Source: Paramecium sonneborni (lineage: Eukaryota; Ciliophora; Oligohymenophorea; Peniculida; Parameciidae). From it: a DNA stretch of 64,000 nt. Position 1 is the stretch's first letter, and each line of letters opens with the position of its first letter. Below, in pieces: positions 13,601 to 25,056 of the stretch. The DNA is taken from assembly GCA_905182985.1 (NCBI GenBank), contig CAJJDN010000141.1, positions 9,312 to 73,311 on the forward strand, in the 5' to 3' direction. Both the position numbers and the translations under genes were made by a program. Under the pieces are notes generated by a model. It did no database searches. It was not told the DNA's origin and saw only the letters and a list, made by a program, of their open reading frames with translations.

Positions 13601-16600
13601 TTATAGAAGGTTAAGAATCTTTATTCCCTTTCTAATAGACCTAAGAAAAATATGGAATTATTGATGAATATATGAACTTTTTTACACTTTCAACATGTAT
13701 ATTTATGTTTGGAGGTTTATTTCCTTTAAGTTTAACTATTTTTTGGGTTTGGATGATTATATAATTTTAAATAGTAAAATACAGACTTTTATATTAATTT
13801 TAAAGGCCCTGGCCAAAAGGAGATGTTTAATTAGGAATTTGGAGTGAAATACATTAATTTATTAATTATCTAAGTTTACTTTGTAATTCAAGTTTAATAT
13901 GTGTGTATTATTCAAATGATCTAAAAGATAATGTTATTTAGCTGTTTGTTACTTTATTATTTTACAATTTCTTTATAAAATATGTAACTAAAACAACTTT
14001 TTAAAGCCCTCCATTAATTCTTGAATATCTAATTAAAAGAGCTTAATATATTTACTAGAATAATATTAAAGTATTTGGTAATCGAAATTCAAGAACAGAA
14101 TAAGATGATAAACTATAATTATAGAGATGTCCTTTATATAAAATATTTGGATCAAAAGGAGTATAAAGAGCTGACTATTTTGAAACAATAAGTTCAGATG
14201 ATGAAATCTCAGATCATTATAATAAGAAAATTTAATTGATATCTAAAAGATTAGTTTAAGAGGAATCACATCTAATACTTTAAAAGGCAGAATTAATTCA
14301 AAATGAAGAAAATGTGAAATAAATTCAAAGTCCATTAAACTCAAATTCTTCTAAATATTCAAATTCTAGTCCAATAAATACAGTTTCTAGTCCTCTATTT
14401 GTTGTAAGTTCTAAATAAGGTTATAAAATGAAAAATAATTATGAGTCTTTTGATTAAATACAAACAAAAGACTTTTAAAAATAAGTGAAAAGTAAATTTT
14501 AATTTATGATTAATGAAATAATGAAGAAACTATAATAAGTTGATAAATTAGACTATTAGTTTTTTTTTAATTATTATAAAAAGCGTTCCATGAATTGGGC
14601 TTTTTAAATTTAATCTTGTAAATTAGGAACAAAAAAATTAATAAGAGACAGAACCATAATATGGAGATTTTTTTTTCGATTACATCTGTTAACATCTTAT
14701 AGTATGTTATGGAATGATTATAGATTAGTTTAAAGTTAATCATATATAATTAGAAAATAAAAAGTATTACACAATCTTGATTATAAGAGATTTTAAATAT
14801 TAAAAGCTAGTTTTGAGAATCAATATAAATTTTTTAAAGCAGAAGCAGCTCTTAAATTTAGTAAATAATTTCGATAATTTGGAACTTAACTTACTTTGGA
14901 AGAAAAAAAAGAATATAATGAACTATTATTAAAATACAATAATTTTATTGAAAAAAAATCATGGCTTAATTGTCGAAAAGTACAAGCATTTCGATATAAA
15001 GGTTTATTTTTTAGAGGATTTCGTAAGCAAAATATAAGAAAATAAGCCATAAAATTTGTGTTAGATTATTATGAAGTAACAAAAAAATTAGAAGATGCTT
15101 AACATGGATCAGATTTACACAAAAAATTCAATTATTTAGTTTAATATATCCAACCAAATCAATACACCTTAAATGATTTTATTGATTTATTTAATAAATT
15201 AGAATATGAGTAAAAAATTTGATTTTAATTTAGGTAAAAAACTAGTTACATATTTCCTTCAGTAAATGGAAGAATTTAGTAAAAAACGTATTATTTAAAT
15301 TCTTTAAAATCTGATGTATTTAAAAATATAATCGATAAATCTAAAGATACATATATATTTGAATAATATTCTACAAAATTAGAAGAATTTGCTTTATAAT
15401 ATTGTTTGGACGAATTAAATTAAATTCCTAAGATTAATTTGAAGAAGCATTTGCATGATCTACTTTGGATTGTTGAAATAGATGATTAAGAATATCTAAT
15501 GTAATTCTTTTAAATTAGACATGGATAGAAATTATAATTTTTAAAACATCATAATGATGGTATGGGTGTTTATGTGAGTGAAAGTTAAAATTATATTAAA
15601 TTACTAAATATTATAGATTAAATTGATGATTTTTTAATTAAAGCTTATTGCATTTCATTGTATCCATGTAGAGATTGTAAAACATTGTATCAAGTAATTT
15701 AATTTAGGAAAAAATATTCTCTCCATTACACATTAGATTAATTAAATTAATTTCTTTATGCTAATTTAATTTTATTATCTCAAATTACTGTTAAAAGTCT
15801 TTCAATTTATAATTATGCTTTGAATGGAAATGAATATATGATTTTAAATTCTATTTCATAAGAAGATAATTCACTGTTTTAATTGATTTAAATTATTTTT
15901 GAAATGATATTACTTGAACCTATTGAAGATCTTGGAGAAGCAATTAGACGTGCTGATCATTCTCTAACATCATTTTTAATGGATATAATTTCTAATGATT
16001 TAACACCAAATTAAGCTTTAGAAGTTATGGAAAAACAAGATCCATTTTCAGATATTAATTTTTAATTAATCCAAATTTAAAAAGTCTAATCTTATCAATG
16101 TTATATTGAAAATATGAAACATAAAATTAATTTTCATCTTAGAATGAAATAATTTTAATAATCTTTAATATTAATATAAGAAGTAGAAGAGTATATGGCA
16201 TCATAGTGTGATATATAGGTTTCTAATTTTATAGAAGAATTTCTAAAATATATTTCTTAAGAAACATAAACATATCTGTTAAACTCAAGTGAAATTAAAA
16301 AAATATTGGATACCATATTAATATTTTATTTTAAAATATCTGCTCTATTTGGATTAAAGTAAGCAATCGAACCTTTGAATACTTAAATCGTTGATGCGAT
16401 TAAAAAATGCAACAGTCAACTTACTATAATTCTCAAATAATTAAGTTTTAATGTGAAATTAGAAAATTTATCTGAAGTAGAACATCGTACGATTTTGAAT
16501 CAAAAAGTAAAATATAAATAAGATAATTAATCATCAGTTAGTTCTTTTGAAAGATTAAATTTGATTAATACTTTAAGATAAAATTCCAAATTAATTAAGA

Positions 16601-19600
16601 TTCTAATTTAATTTCATACTTAAATTCAAAGATACTTAAACTAATTTAAATTAATTAAAGCGATCTCTCATTACTTTAATAAAAACTTTATACTAGCAGA
16701 TTTATAATATATTTCAATAATTTAGAGAGAAGAACACTTAGCATTTAGAGAGCCTTTGCCAACATTTTTGAATGATCCTCTTGACCATACACCAGGATTA
16801 ATTAATCTTAAGTAATCTTCCCCTTTAGATGATGATAATGATGATATAAAAAACGAATAATTCTAAACCAATATTTTTGAAAATATAGATAAGAATACTT
16901 TATATTGTACTTAATTAAAATATTTTAAATTTCTTTATCTTGTTAATTTACATGATAATAAAAATGAAGAGTTTTAAAAACAATATTTAGACTTTCAAAA
17001 TGCAGATGGAGCTTATTTACCTGTATTTATGTTTTATTTGAATTAACTCAAATTACTTAATAAAGAAGAAATACAAACTAAAGATGAAATCTAATAAGAA
17101 GAATAATGTGATGTTGGCAAGTATCTTATGGTAAAATATAAGAAATCAATCGAAATTTCATCAAATTAATAAGTTGATTTAATAGAAACTAATGATGCTG
17201 AACTTTTGAAATTTTAAGTTTTGATATTCTCAAATATTTAGCCAACTTTTTAAAATAGAAAAATTCTATAAATTTCTCTGTAATTAATGACCATATTTTA
17301 AAATAATTCTTACAATCTACTATTTAAGATAAAATTAATTTAATTGATCTTAAATCTTGATAATGTTTAACCAGTTAATCATACTTTAAGTTAATAGATA
17401 TAAAAAGGGAACTTTTAATATTAAAATGAATAATCTTATATAGAAATATTAAAACAGTCGCATTCTAAAATTTAATTTTAAAAAGATTCATGGTTTTTTC
17501 ATTAATGTTTAGAAGAATTATAGGTTTTCTATTACCTTTCAATATGTTATGCATATTCTCCTAAACATATTGAAAATCTTTTATTAGAGGAAACGGAAAT
17601 AACTAAACATGCAATAAATTAAATAAAAAAATTTTAATTTAAATCAAAATTTTATTGTCAAACTCTCAAATGTACATAAATTAATAATAGAAAAGGTTAT
17701 TAATTTTTGTTTGACTCAAATTTAAGTAAATAATAACAACAATAACTAATTTGCTAATTCTTAAATTGTAGTTTAAAACAATATCATAATTTAAAAAGTT
17801 TATATCAATAAATTTAAGAATTTTTGAATGATAATTTTGAATCATCAACACTAGTACTAGCTTTAATACATAATTATTTATAATTATAATAATTTGAAAT
17901 GGTAGATTTGATGACATAGTTTTCATTTAGATTGCTTCAATGTTAAGCGTTGATTTTTTTTAAAAAACATCCTGGATTTGAATAAGATCTTTAAATTATT
18001 GAAAGTTTATATAAAGGCGACAATAATTGCATTCCTTATCCAAATAAGTATTTATTTGAATATACAGAGACATTTTGTCATTTTGATAATGTAAAATTTT
18101 ATGGATAATATCTATTATTTAACATCATGATGAACTAGAATTTCTATTTGATTAAAGAATTAGCATCTAATTTTATTGAGACATTGAAAGTAAATTCCAG
18201 TTATTAGCGTTTCATACATATATTTGAATATTAATTAGATGTAATTGATGCAATGATTGGAAATATTGATCCAAAAAAGTAACGCAATTACAAATATTTA
18301 GAGAAAAATTAATATGAATTACATCTTAATAATTATAAAGAAAAAACCCTTATATATGCCATTTTAGCATATTTATAATGCAAATATCATCTTAATTTAT
18401 GTGACTATGAGAATGCGTTGATATACTCAGAAAAAGTTCTAAGATATGTTGCTACTTACTTAAAATAAGAATAAGTTATAATTTCTATAATTAACAAAAG
18501 ATTAGTAAGATGTATTAATTAATTTAGGTATAAGAATATCCAGTCCATAAATTCTTTAAAGAGTTAAAAATATTGGAATATAATTATCTTATAGATGAAA
18601 TAATGGATTCTGATTACATTCATTTATTTAATAAGGATTTTATCAATGAAGCCATGTTAGATCATTTGAGAATTTTGATAAACTTAGGATAAAATGTTCC
18701 AAATATTAATATTATTTTTGCTTTAGAATTAAACTAAATTCATAAGGTTCATATACCTTATTTGCAAATGATTTATGCTCTATATTTCAACTTTCTGTTA
18801 AATTAAACTAATAATAAATATATTGAAAGTTTATTAATAGATAAATCAAATTAAATTGGATAAATTAAAAGAAGAATTAAAGATGAAGAAATGAAATATA
18901 ATGCTTAAAGTTCGGTTAAATTATATTCAGAATCAGATGCTAATTTTATTCATCAAAATTTAATCTTTTTAGATTTTCAACTAAATGTATTATAAAACTC
19001 AAAAAATAAAGTGAATAAAAGATTGATAAATAATTGGGTATTATCTTGTACTTAAAAAGCAATAACAGGATATTAAAATTTTTAATAAGCTATCTCATTT
19101 TTAGTACATCCTCATATTTCTCTTATGTATTTAATACAATACGAATCATTTTAATTCTTAAACTAAATACAAAAGGCTCAAGACATGATTGATCTAACAA
19201 ATGAAAGCATTTCTGGATGGTATGGAGAAAATAAACATCCTATCAAGGGGTTGTTTTTATATTATTAAGGAATTCATGATCGGTGGCTTTATTCATAATA
19301 CATTAGATACTTAAAAATTATTATTTCTCTAAACTACTTTGATATAGATGAAATTACTCGAATAGTTTAAGGATTAATTTTTTAGGAGAAATAATTAATT
19401 ACGATATTTGATCATTATGTTTAAAATACGACAATCTAAATAGAAGATTTAGTTTAAAACTATTTAATATCTAAGATTGGAAATAAATAAAAATAAATAA
19501 ATGAAATCTCTTGTTCATATTAAGATGCTTAAGGTATTTTAGATTGTGTCTTAGAAAAAAGTTGGATTAAGACTTTGAATGGATTGTAAAAATTCTTCAA

Positions 19601-19814
19601 GGTATATATTTATAATATTCCAAGGCATTAGATTTATTTTATGAACTTGGTACGGAACATCCATGTATAGATTTAATTAAAGTAATAATTTTTCAATAAA
19701 AATGAGTATTCTGAAGGTGATGGTAATCATAAACAAATGATTTATTTATAATATTTCGTATAAAAAATACTATCTAAAATAATATAAAATCTTATGATTT
19801 TAAAAATTGAATGA
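10660..19814 (+). CDS. Anoctamin (TMEM16)-domain protein with giant C-terminal extension
   Basis: Anoctamins are multi-span membrane proteins that act as Ca2+-activated channels or phospholipid scramblases. Residues ~1-660 are hydrophilic. The anoctamin core spans about 668-1160. It shows the entry motif YFGEKIGLYFYF (~690), the family block LTDFENFQTLEHYENSYCLK (~879), and IDEYMNFFTLSTCIFMFGG leading to FQRPWPKGDVQLGIW (~1000-1055), with several hydrophobic helices between. Family members are usually about 900-1000 residues. Here about 1850 more residues follow in the same frame: a Ser/Asn-rich linker (~1200), basic coiled segments, and long helical regions with a TPR-like stretch (YHLNLCDYENALIYSEKVL). 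Introns are seen at 15210-15233 (24 nt) and 18505-18527 (23 nt), both joining frames exactly. Two more (19546-19571, 19682-19706) are likely but do not change the stop. The total is about 3018-3035 residues. The anoctamin assignment is strong; the role of the extension is unknown. Confidence 0.85.
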
Positions 19815-20568
19815 TCATTTTAAAAAATAATAAAATTAATTAGTTTTTAATTTAATTATCATAATTATCTTTAAACCTTTTTCTTCAATTTTTTAATTTT
19901 ATTCTCAAGAGAATAAGATGAGCTATTGAAATTAAAAATGCTTGCATAAAATTGTCAACTTTTACTAACATTCATTCATATAATATAATCCACAACTATT
20001 TCAAGATCTTAGGACAATGAATTTTGAGTTTTTAATTTTATCTCTGTCTCTTCTCACTTCAAGGAAATTCTAAATTAAGTTTAATCCAAAAAATCCCCCC
20101 ATAAACCATTTAATTTTCCAATTTTATAATCTTTTTTATCAAGGTGTTTAAACATCGAAATTATACACAAGGTAAAATAGATTATTATTAATTATAAAAA
20201 CATTAATATTATTAAATATTATATTTATGTATATATTTTTGAAAGTAATTTTTAATTATTTATTGTAATTATAATTTATGCATTATCAAAATATACAAGT
20301 TAAGTTACCTATTTCTTCTTTCCTCCATTTTTTTCTGTTGATAAATTGGAATATTTGTTCATAAATAATCTATTATTCATTTCATAATAATTCCCTATTT
20401 TAGTACTATTTTTTAAATTTTAAATTGTCGAATTTAGGTTTATCATTTATTTTATTTTATTTTATATATTTTCCTATTAAATTTATTTATATTGGAAGAT
20501 TTTCCATATTAAGAGGTTCAATAAATTAAACAGATAATAAATAAGAATATAGCATTCTATTAAAAAGA
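19815..20568. other. Intergenic, nothing recognised
   Basis: AT-rich sequence downstream of the anoctamin-fusion gene, with homopolymer runs and no sustained coding frame on either strand. The last 100 bases lead into the decayed element. Confidence 0.6.
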
Positions 20569-22545
20569 ATGCAAATGCATCCATTTATATTAGGAGCAGA
20601 CCTAAATAGAAGATATATGGGATTTAATATAAGTGACAGAAAATATACCTCAAGAAATAAAAATAGTAAAATTCAGAATACCCAAACAGCAAGAATGGGA
20701 TCTAGACTATCAAAAGATGATAGAATATATAAGATGTACAAATGCAAAAGAATATTATAAAATAATTAAACATAAAGTAGGAAGATAAAAAGCAGGACAA
20801 ATAGCTAGCATAATGGAAATAGATGTAAGAATAAAACAAATTAGAATATGATAACATCATAAACAATAAAGAATCTTATCAAAATATAAGAAGAATTAAA
20901 AATAGAAGAAAAATAATAAAGACCTTGAAAAAGATCACAGAAATAAATTATTAGCAACTTTGGCTATTATAATCTTAAGAAATACCAGATTTTAAAAGAT
21001 TTTAAAGAAGAAGATAGAGATGATGTCAAATAAAGAAAGAAGGATAATAAAGAAAAGAAAAAGGATAAGGAAGGAAAATTATAAAGAGATAGATACAAAT
21101 CGTATAATAATGCGATCTCATTTGATTAGGGGAGATTAACAGATATAATGACAATTTGGAATAAATACAAAAACAATAGCAACAATGCTATTTAATATTT
21201 GTTTTAATGAATAGTTAATAGAATGGAGAACAAGGATGATAAAAAAAGCATGTACGAGAAGGAAAAAAATGGAGAAATAAATAAAAAACACAAAAGCATT
21301 AACATATGTATACGATATACTTAGAGAAGTTACAGGAGAATATAATAAGAAGAGAAATCTTAGCAAATGTAATTATATGGCAAAAAAGAAGACAAAGAAT
21401 TAGAAATGATAGGATGTCACAAAACAGAAACATATAAATATCAAGGGAAATGGCTGAATAACAGAGGTTCTGTAATTACACACTTTAAAAAACACAAGCA
21501 ATTATCATAAAATTGGCAAAGAGAATAAGTAATATAAAAGATCTATTACCTCTGAGAAATATAGTAAATTATAGAGAGTATTTGTAAAGCCCCATTTTAA
21601 TTATATATCACCAATCTTGTGGCTTCAAATAAAAAATTGATGATAGATAAATATGAAAGACTTTGGGGGAGAACAATAAAAATAGTTTGCGAGTGGATAG
21701 AACATTTGAAATAGGAATTTTGGAAAAGATATTTGGTCAAGTACCTTTCTTTCGAGAAAAGATTGTTATCAATATAAATAATAGAAAATAATGCTAGACG
21801 AGCATTAAGGAAAAGATATGATTAGAATTATATAAAAAAGATATAAAAAGAAAGAAAAGAAGAAATATTTGGATTCAAGGACTTGGAAGTAATGGAATAT
21901 TATAAAAACATAAGGAAAATAAAAGAACATATTGAATTAGAATATGATGAGTAAGGAAATATGAACTTTCATAAGCACTACTTAGATGCTAGAAATATTG
22001 GAAGAAAAACCAATTATATAACAATCCAGAGAACATAATATTAAGAAGAGAACCAATAGAGAGAATTGGATGCATATGAAGAATATAATAAATCATTAAG
22101 AAAATTAGAACAAAAGATGTAAGAATACAAAGAGAAACATAAAGCAATACTGGAATTCTAAGTAAAGAATATTATATGAAAATAGATACTAATAGAATTA
22201 GAAAAATACTAAATTATTGTTATTTAAATCAATGGAAATATAGAAGTATGAAATGTAAGATTCATAATGGAGAATATATAAATAGATAACATATACTAGA
22301 ACATATAAAAGAAGTTTATAAAAAAGGAGAAGAATGGGTGAAGACTATACATAAAATAAACTTTTGGGTCTTTTCAGATTCAAACTTTTGGAAAAAATTG
22401 CAACATACATGAATTAAGATATGAAATATATAGAAATAAAATTAAAAGAAATTGTTATGAGAGATGGGAAACCATCAGAAAGATAAAAAGTAAATTAAAT
22501 AAAGAACACATAAAAGAACTGAGTTTGATTTATTCATTTAAACAT
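20569..22545 (+). mobile_element. Decayed multi-frame element of unknown type, possibly a retroelement
   Basis: This stretch differs from its surroundings: it is purine-rich on the plus strand, rich in AGA/AAA codons, and almost free of the T-runs typical of local intergenic DNA. Coding-like pieces occur in alternating frames. They include a start ILGADLNRRYMGF, which faintly recalls the GD-F-N motif of LINE-type endonucleases. Others are QQEWDLDYQKMIEYIRC, YYKIIKHKVGRQKAGQIASI, a longer intact piece from MIDKYERLWGRT (21640) to a TGA at about 22180, and KCKIHNGEYINRQHILEHIK with VKTIHKINFWVFSDSNFW. The last resembles the His-rich ends of some retroelement proteins. No catalytic motif, terminal repeat or target duplication is certain. 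It may be a degenerate retroelement or an unknown host gene family. Confidence 0.35.
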
Positions 22546-23091
22546 TAAACATTTCTAAACAAAATTGCAAATTTAGGAACCAATTGGTTTTAATCATGAA
22601 AAATATAATACAAAAAATTTATTTTAGCATTTGAATTTATCATTTCATAAAAAAAATATTGTATGATTAAATAATATATGTAATACGAAAAATATAATTG
22701 GACTAGGCTATTTTCTCATCGTTTCATCAAATTTTAGGATAAATTTATTAAAATTAAAACTAAGCATTAACAAAAATAAATTAAATCTTTTTTAATATAT
22801 ATTCATCGAAGCTAACTTTAAATTTGGTTTATTTTAATAATTTCTAATTTTTTCGTATTTCTAATAATAAGTAATTAAATTTGGTTGTTTTATATAAATA
22901 TGAATTCAGGCTTAAATTTATCAAAGTAATTTTGATAAAATTTTTGACTAACTTGATCAATCTAATTTATTGGATTTAACCATTAATGGTTATAATTAAA
23001 ATCGGTTGTAGACGATTATTAGTTGTTGCAAAATTAATTTGACTATTTTCTCTTAAAAAATAATTAATCATCGTTTCTTTTTTAATTAATT
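21632..23091 (+). repeat. Copy A of a 1.46-kb duplicated segment ending at the N
   Basis: The segment is identical by eye to 23093-24581, apart from a 29-bp block missing here after position 22873. It stops exactly at the single N. This is how two overlapping, unmerged contig ends would look, so I read it as an assembly duplication and not a genomic tandem repeat. Confidence 0.9.
21640..22179 (+). CDS. Hypothetical open frame within the decayed element
   Basis: Read with TAA/TAG as Gln, about 179 residues from ATG 21640 to a TGA near 22179. The frame is Lys/Glu/Arg-rich and mostly helical, with a probable coiled coil near the end (RKLEQKMQEYKEKHKAILEF). The middle carries EFWKRYLVKYLSFEKRLLS and FHKHYLDARNIGRKTNYI. 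No family is recognised. An identical copy lies 1461 bases downstream in the duplicated segment. It is flanked by frame-shifted pieces, so this may be one exon or fragment of a larger element. Confidence 0.3.
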
Positions 23092-23092
23092 N
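23092..23092. other. Single N marking a contig junction
   Basis: The only ambiguous base in the window. It separates the two near-identical copies, so it is probably a nominal scaffold gap of unknown or negative size. Confidence 0.9.
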
Positions 23093-24581
23093 AAAAATTG
23101 ATGATAGATAAATATGAAAGACTTTGGGGGAGAACAATAAAAATAGTTTGCGAGTGGATAGAACATTTGAAATAGGAATTTTGGAAAAGATATTTGGTCA
23201 AGTACCTTTCTTTCGAGAAAAGATTGTTATCAATATAAATAATAGAAAATAATGCTAGACGAGCATTAAGGAAAAGATATGATTAGAATTATATAAAAAA
23301 GATATAAAAAGAAAGAAAAGAAGAAATATTTGGATTCAAGGACTTGGAAGTAATGGAATATTATAAAAACATAAGGAAAATAAAAGAACATATTGAATTA
23401 GAATATGATGAGTAAGGAAATATGAACTTTCATAAGCACTACTTAGATGCTAGAAATATTGGAAGAAAAACCAATTATATAACAATCCAGAGAACATAAT
23501 ATTAAGAAGAGAACCAATAGAGAGAATTGGATGCATATGAAGAATATAATAAATCATTAAGAAAATTAGAACAAAAGATGTAAGAATACAAAGAGAAACA
23601 TAAAGCAATACTGGAATTCTAAGTAAAGAATATTATATGAAAATAGATACTAATAGAATTAGAAAAATACTAAATTATTGTTATTTAAATCAATGGAAAT
23701 ATAGAAGTATGAAATGTAAGATTCATAATGGAGAATATATAAATAGATAACATATACTAGAACATATAAAAGAAGTTTATAAAAAAGGAGAAGAATGGGT
23801 GAAGACTATACATAAAATAAACTTTTGGGTCTTTTCAGATTCAAACTTTTGGAAAAAATTGCAACATACATGAATTAAGATATGAAATATATAGAAATAA
23901 AATTAAAAGAAATTGTTATGAGAGATGGGAAACCATCAGAAAGATAAAAAGTAAATTAAATAAAGAACACATAAAAGAACTGAGTTTGATTTATTCATTT
24001 AAACATTAAACATTTCTAAACAAAATTGCAAATTTAGGAACCAATTGGTTTTAATCATGAAAAATATAATACAAAAAATTTATTTTAGCATTTGAATTTA
24101 TCATTTCATAAAAAAAATATTGTATGATTAAATAATATATGTAATACGAAAAATATAATTGGACTAGGCTATTTTCTCATCGTTTCATCAAATTTTAGGA
24201 TAAATTTATTAAAATTAAAACTAAGCATTAACAAAAATAAATTAAATCTTTTTTAATATATATTCATCGAAGCTAACTTTAAATTTGGTTTATTTTAATA
24301 ATTTCTAATTTTTTCGTATTTCTAATAATAAGTATATATAGGTTTCAATTTATATAGTCTATAATTAAATTTGGTTGTTTTATATAAATATGAATTCAGG
24401 CTTAAATTTATCAAAGTAATTTTGATAAAATTTTTGACTAACTTGATCAATCTAATTTATTGGATTTAACCATTAATGGTTATAATTAAAATCGGTTGTA
24501 GACGATTATTAGTTGTTGCAAAATTAATTTGACTATTTTCTCTTAAAAAATAATTAATCATCGTTTCTTTTTTAATTAATT
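23093..24581 (+). repeat. Copy B of the duplicated segment, with a 29-bp extra block
   Basis: Matches copy A at an offset of 1461 up to the insertion and 1490 after it, then continues past the end of copy A into unique sequence. Copy B therefore carries the real rightward continuation of the locus. It holds a second copy of the hypothetical frame, starting at 23101. Confidence 0.9.
24333..24361. mobile_element. 29-bp TA-flanked block, probable short IES retained in one contig
   Basis: The block is present in copy B and absent from copy A, where a single TA remains at 22872-22873. It is flanked by TA on both sides. Its right end, read inward, is TATAGACT, which fits the Paramecium IES end consensus TAYAGYNR at the first five positions. 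The left end (TATATATAGG) fits less well, with TATAG offset inward. The length is close to the smallest IES class of Paramecium (about 26-30 bp). Exact excision of a TA-to-TA interval leaving one TA is the hallmark of PiggyMac-type elimination. A plain allelic indel is the alternative. Confidence 0.7.
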
Positions 24582-25056
24582 TGATAGTTGCCCTTGAAAC
24601 TAAGAATAAATTATAAGTAAGTATATTGTTATCAAAAAATGGTGATTATTTTAGGGTTAATATAAATTTATATTTTAAAATATAATTTGTTGGCTTATTT
24701 GATTTCAAATTATTATTTAAAAATGAAAATAGATTTTAATCAACAAATTTGTATACATCAGTATTCAACTTTTAGTTAAACATAAATTAGTTTAATTGCT
24801 TACTATCGCTAGAACAGATTTAATAATAGGATTTTATGAATCAATTTAATCATATATTGTTTTCTAATAAAGTTTTAAATTTGACTCAAATTAAACTTAA
24901 TTCAGTATGATAAAAATCTAAATAAAATTAATTTTTGATAATTTAAGAGAAATTTTTATTTAATGTAATTCTAAATATAAATTATTGATAATTAGCGAGA
25001 TTTAAAAAGAGGGGAATTTATAATAATTTTTTCTCTATATAAATGGGTAAAAATAA
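24582..25056. other. Intergenic between the duplicated segment and the antigen gene 3' end
   Basis: AT-rich with no coding signal. It presumably includes the 3' untranslated region of the leftward antigen gene. No recognisable element. Confidence 0.6.

Noticed and set aside
21632..24581. Genuine 1.46-kb tandem duplication
   Set aside because: The copies are essentially identical, abut a single N, and the first ends exactly at it. That is the signature of overlapping contig ends.
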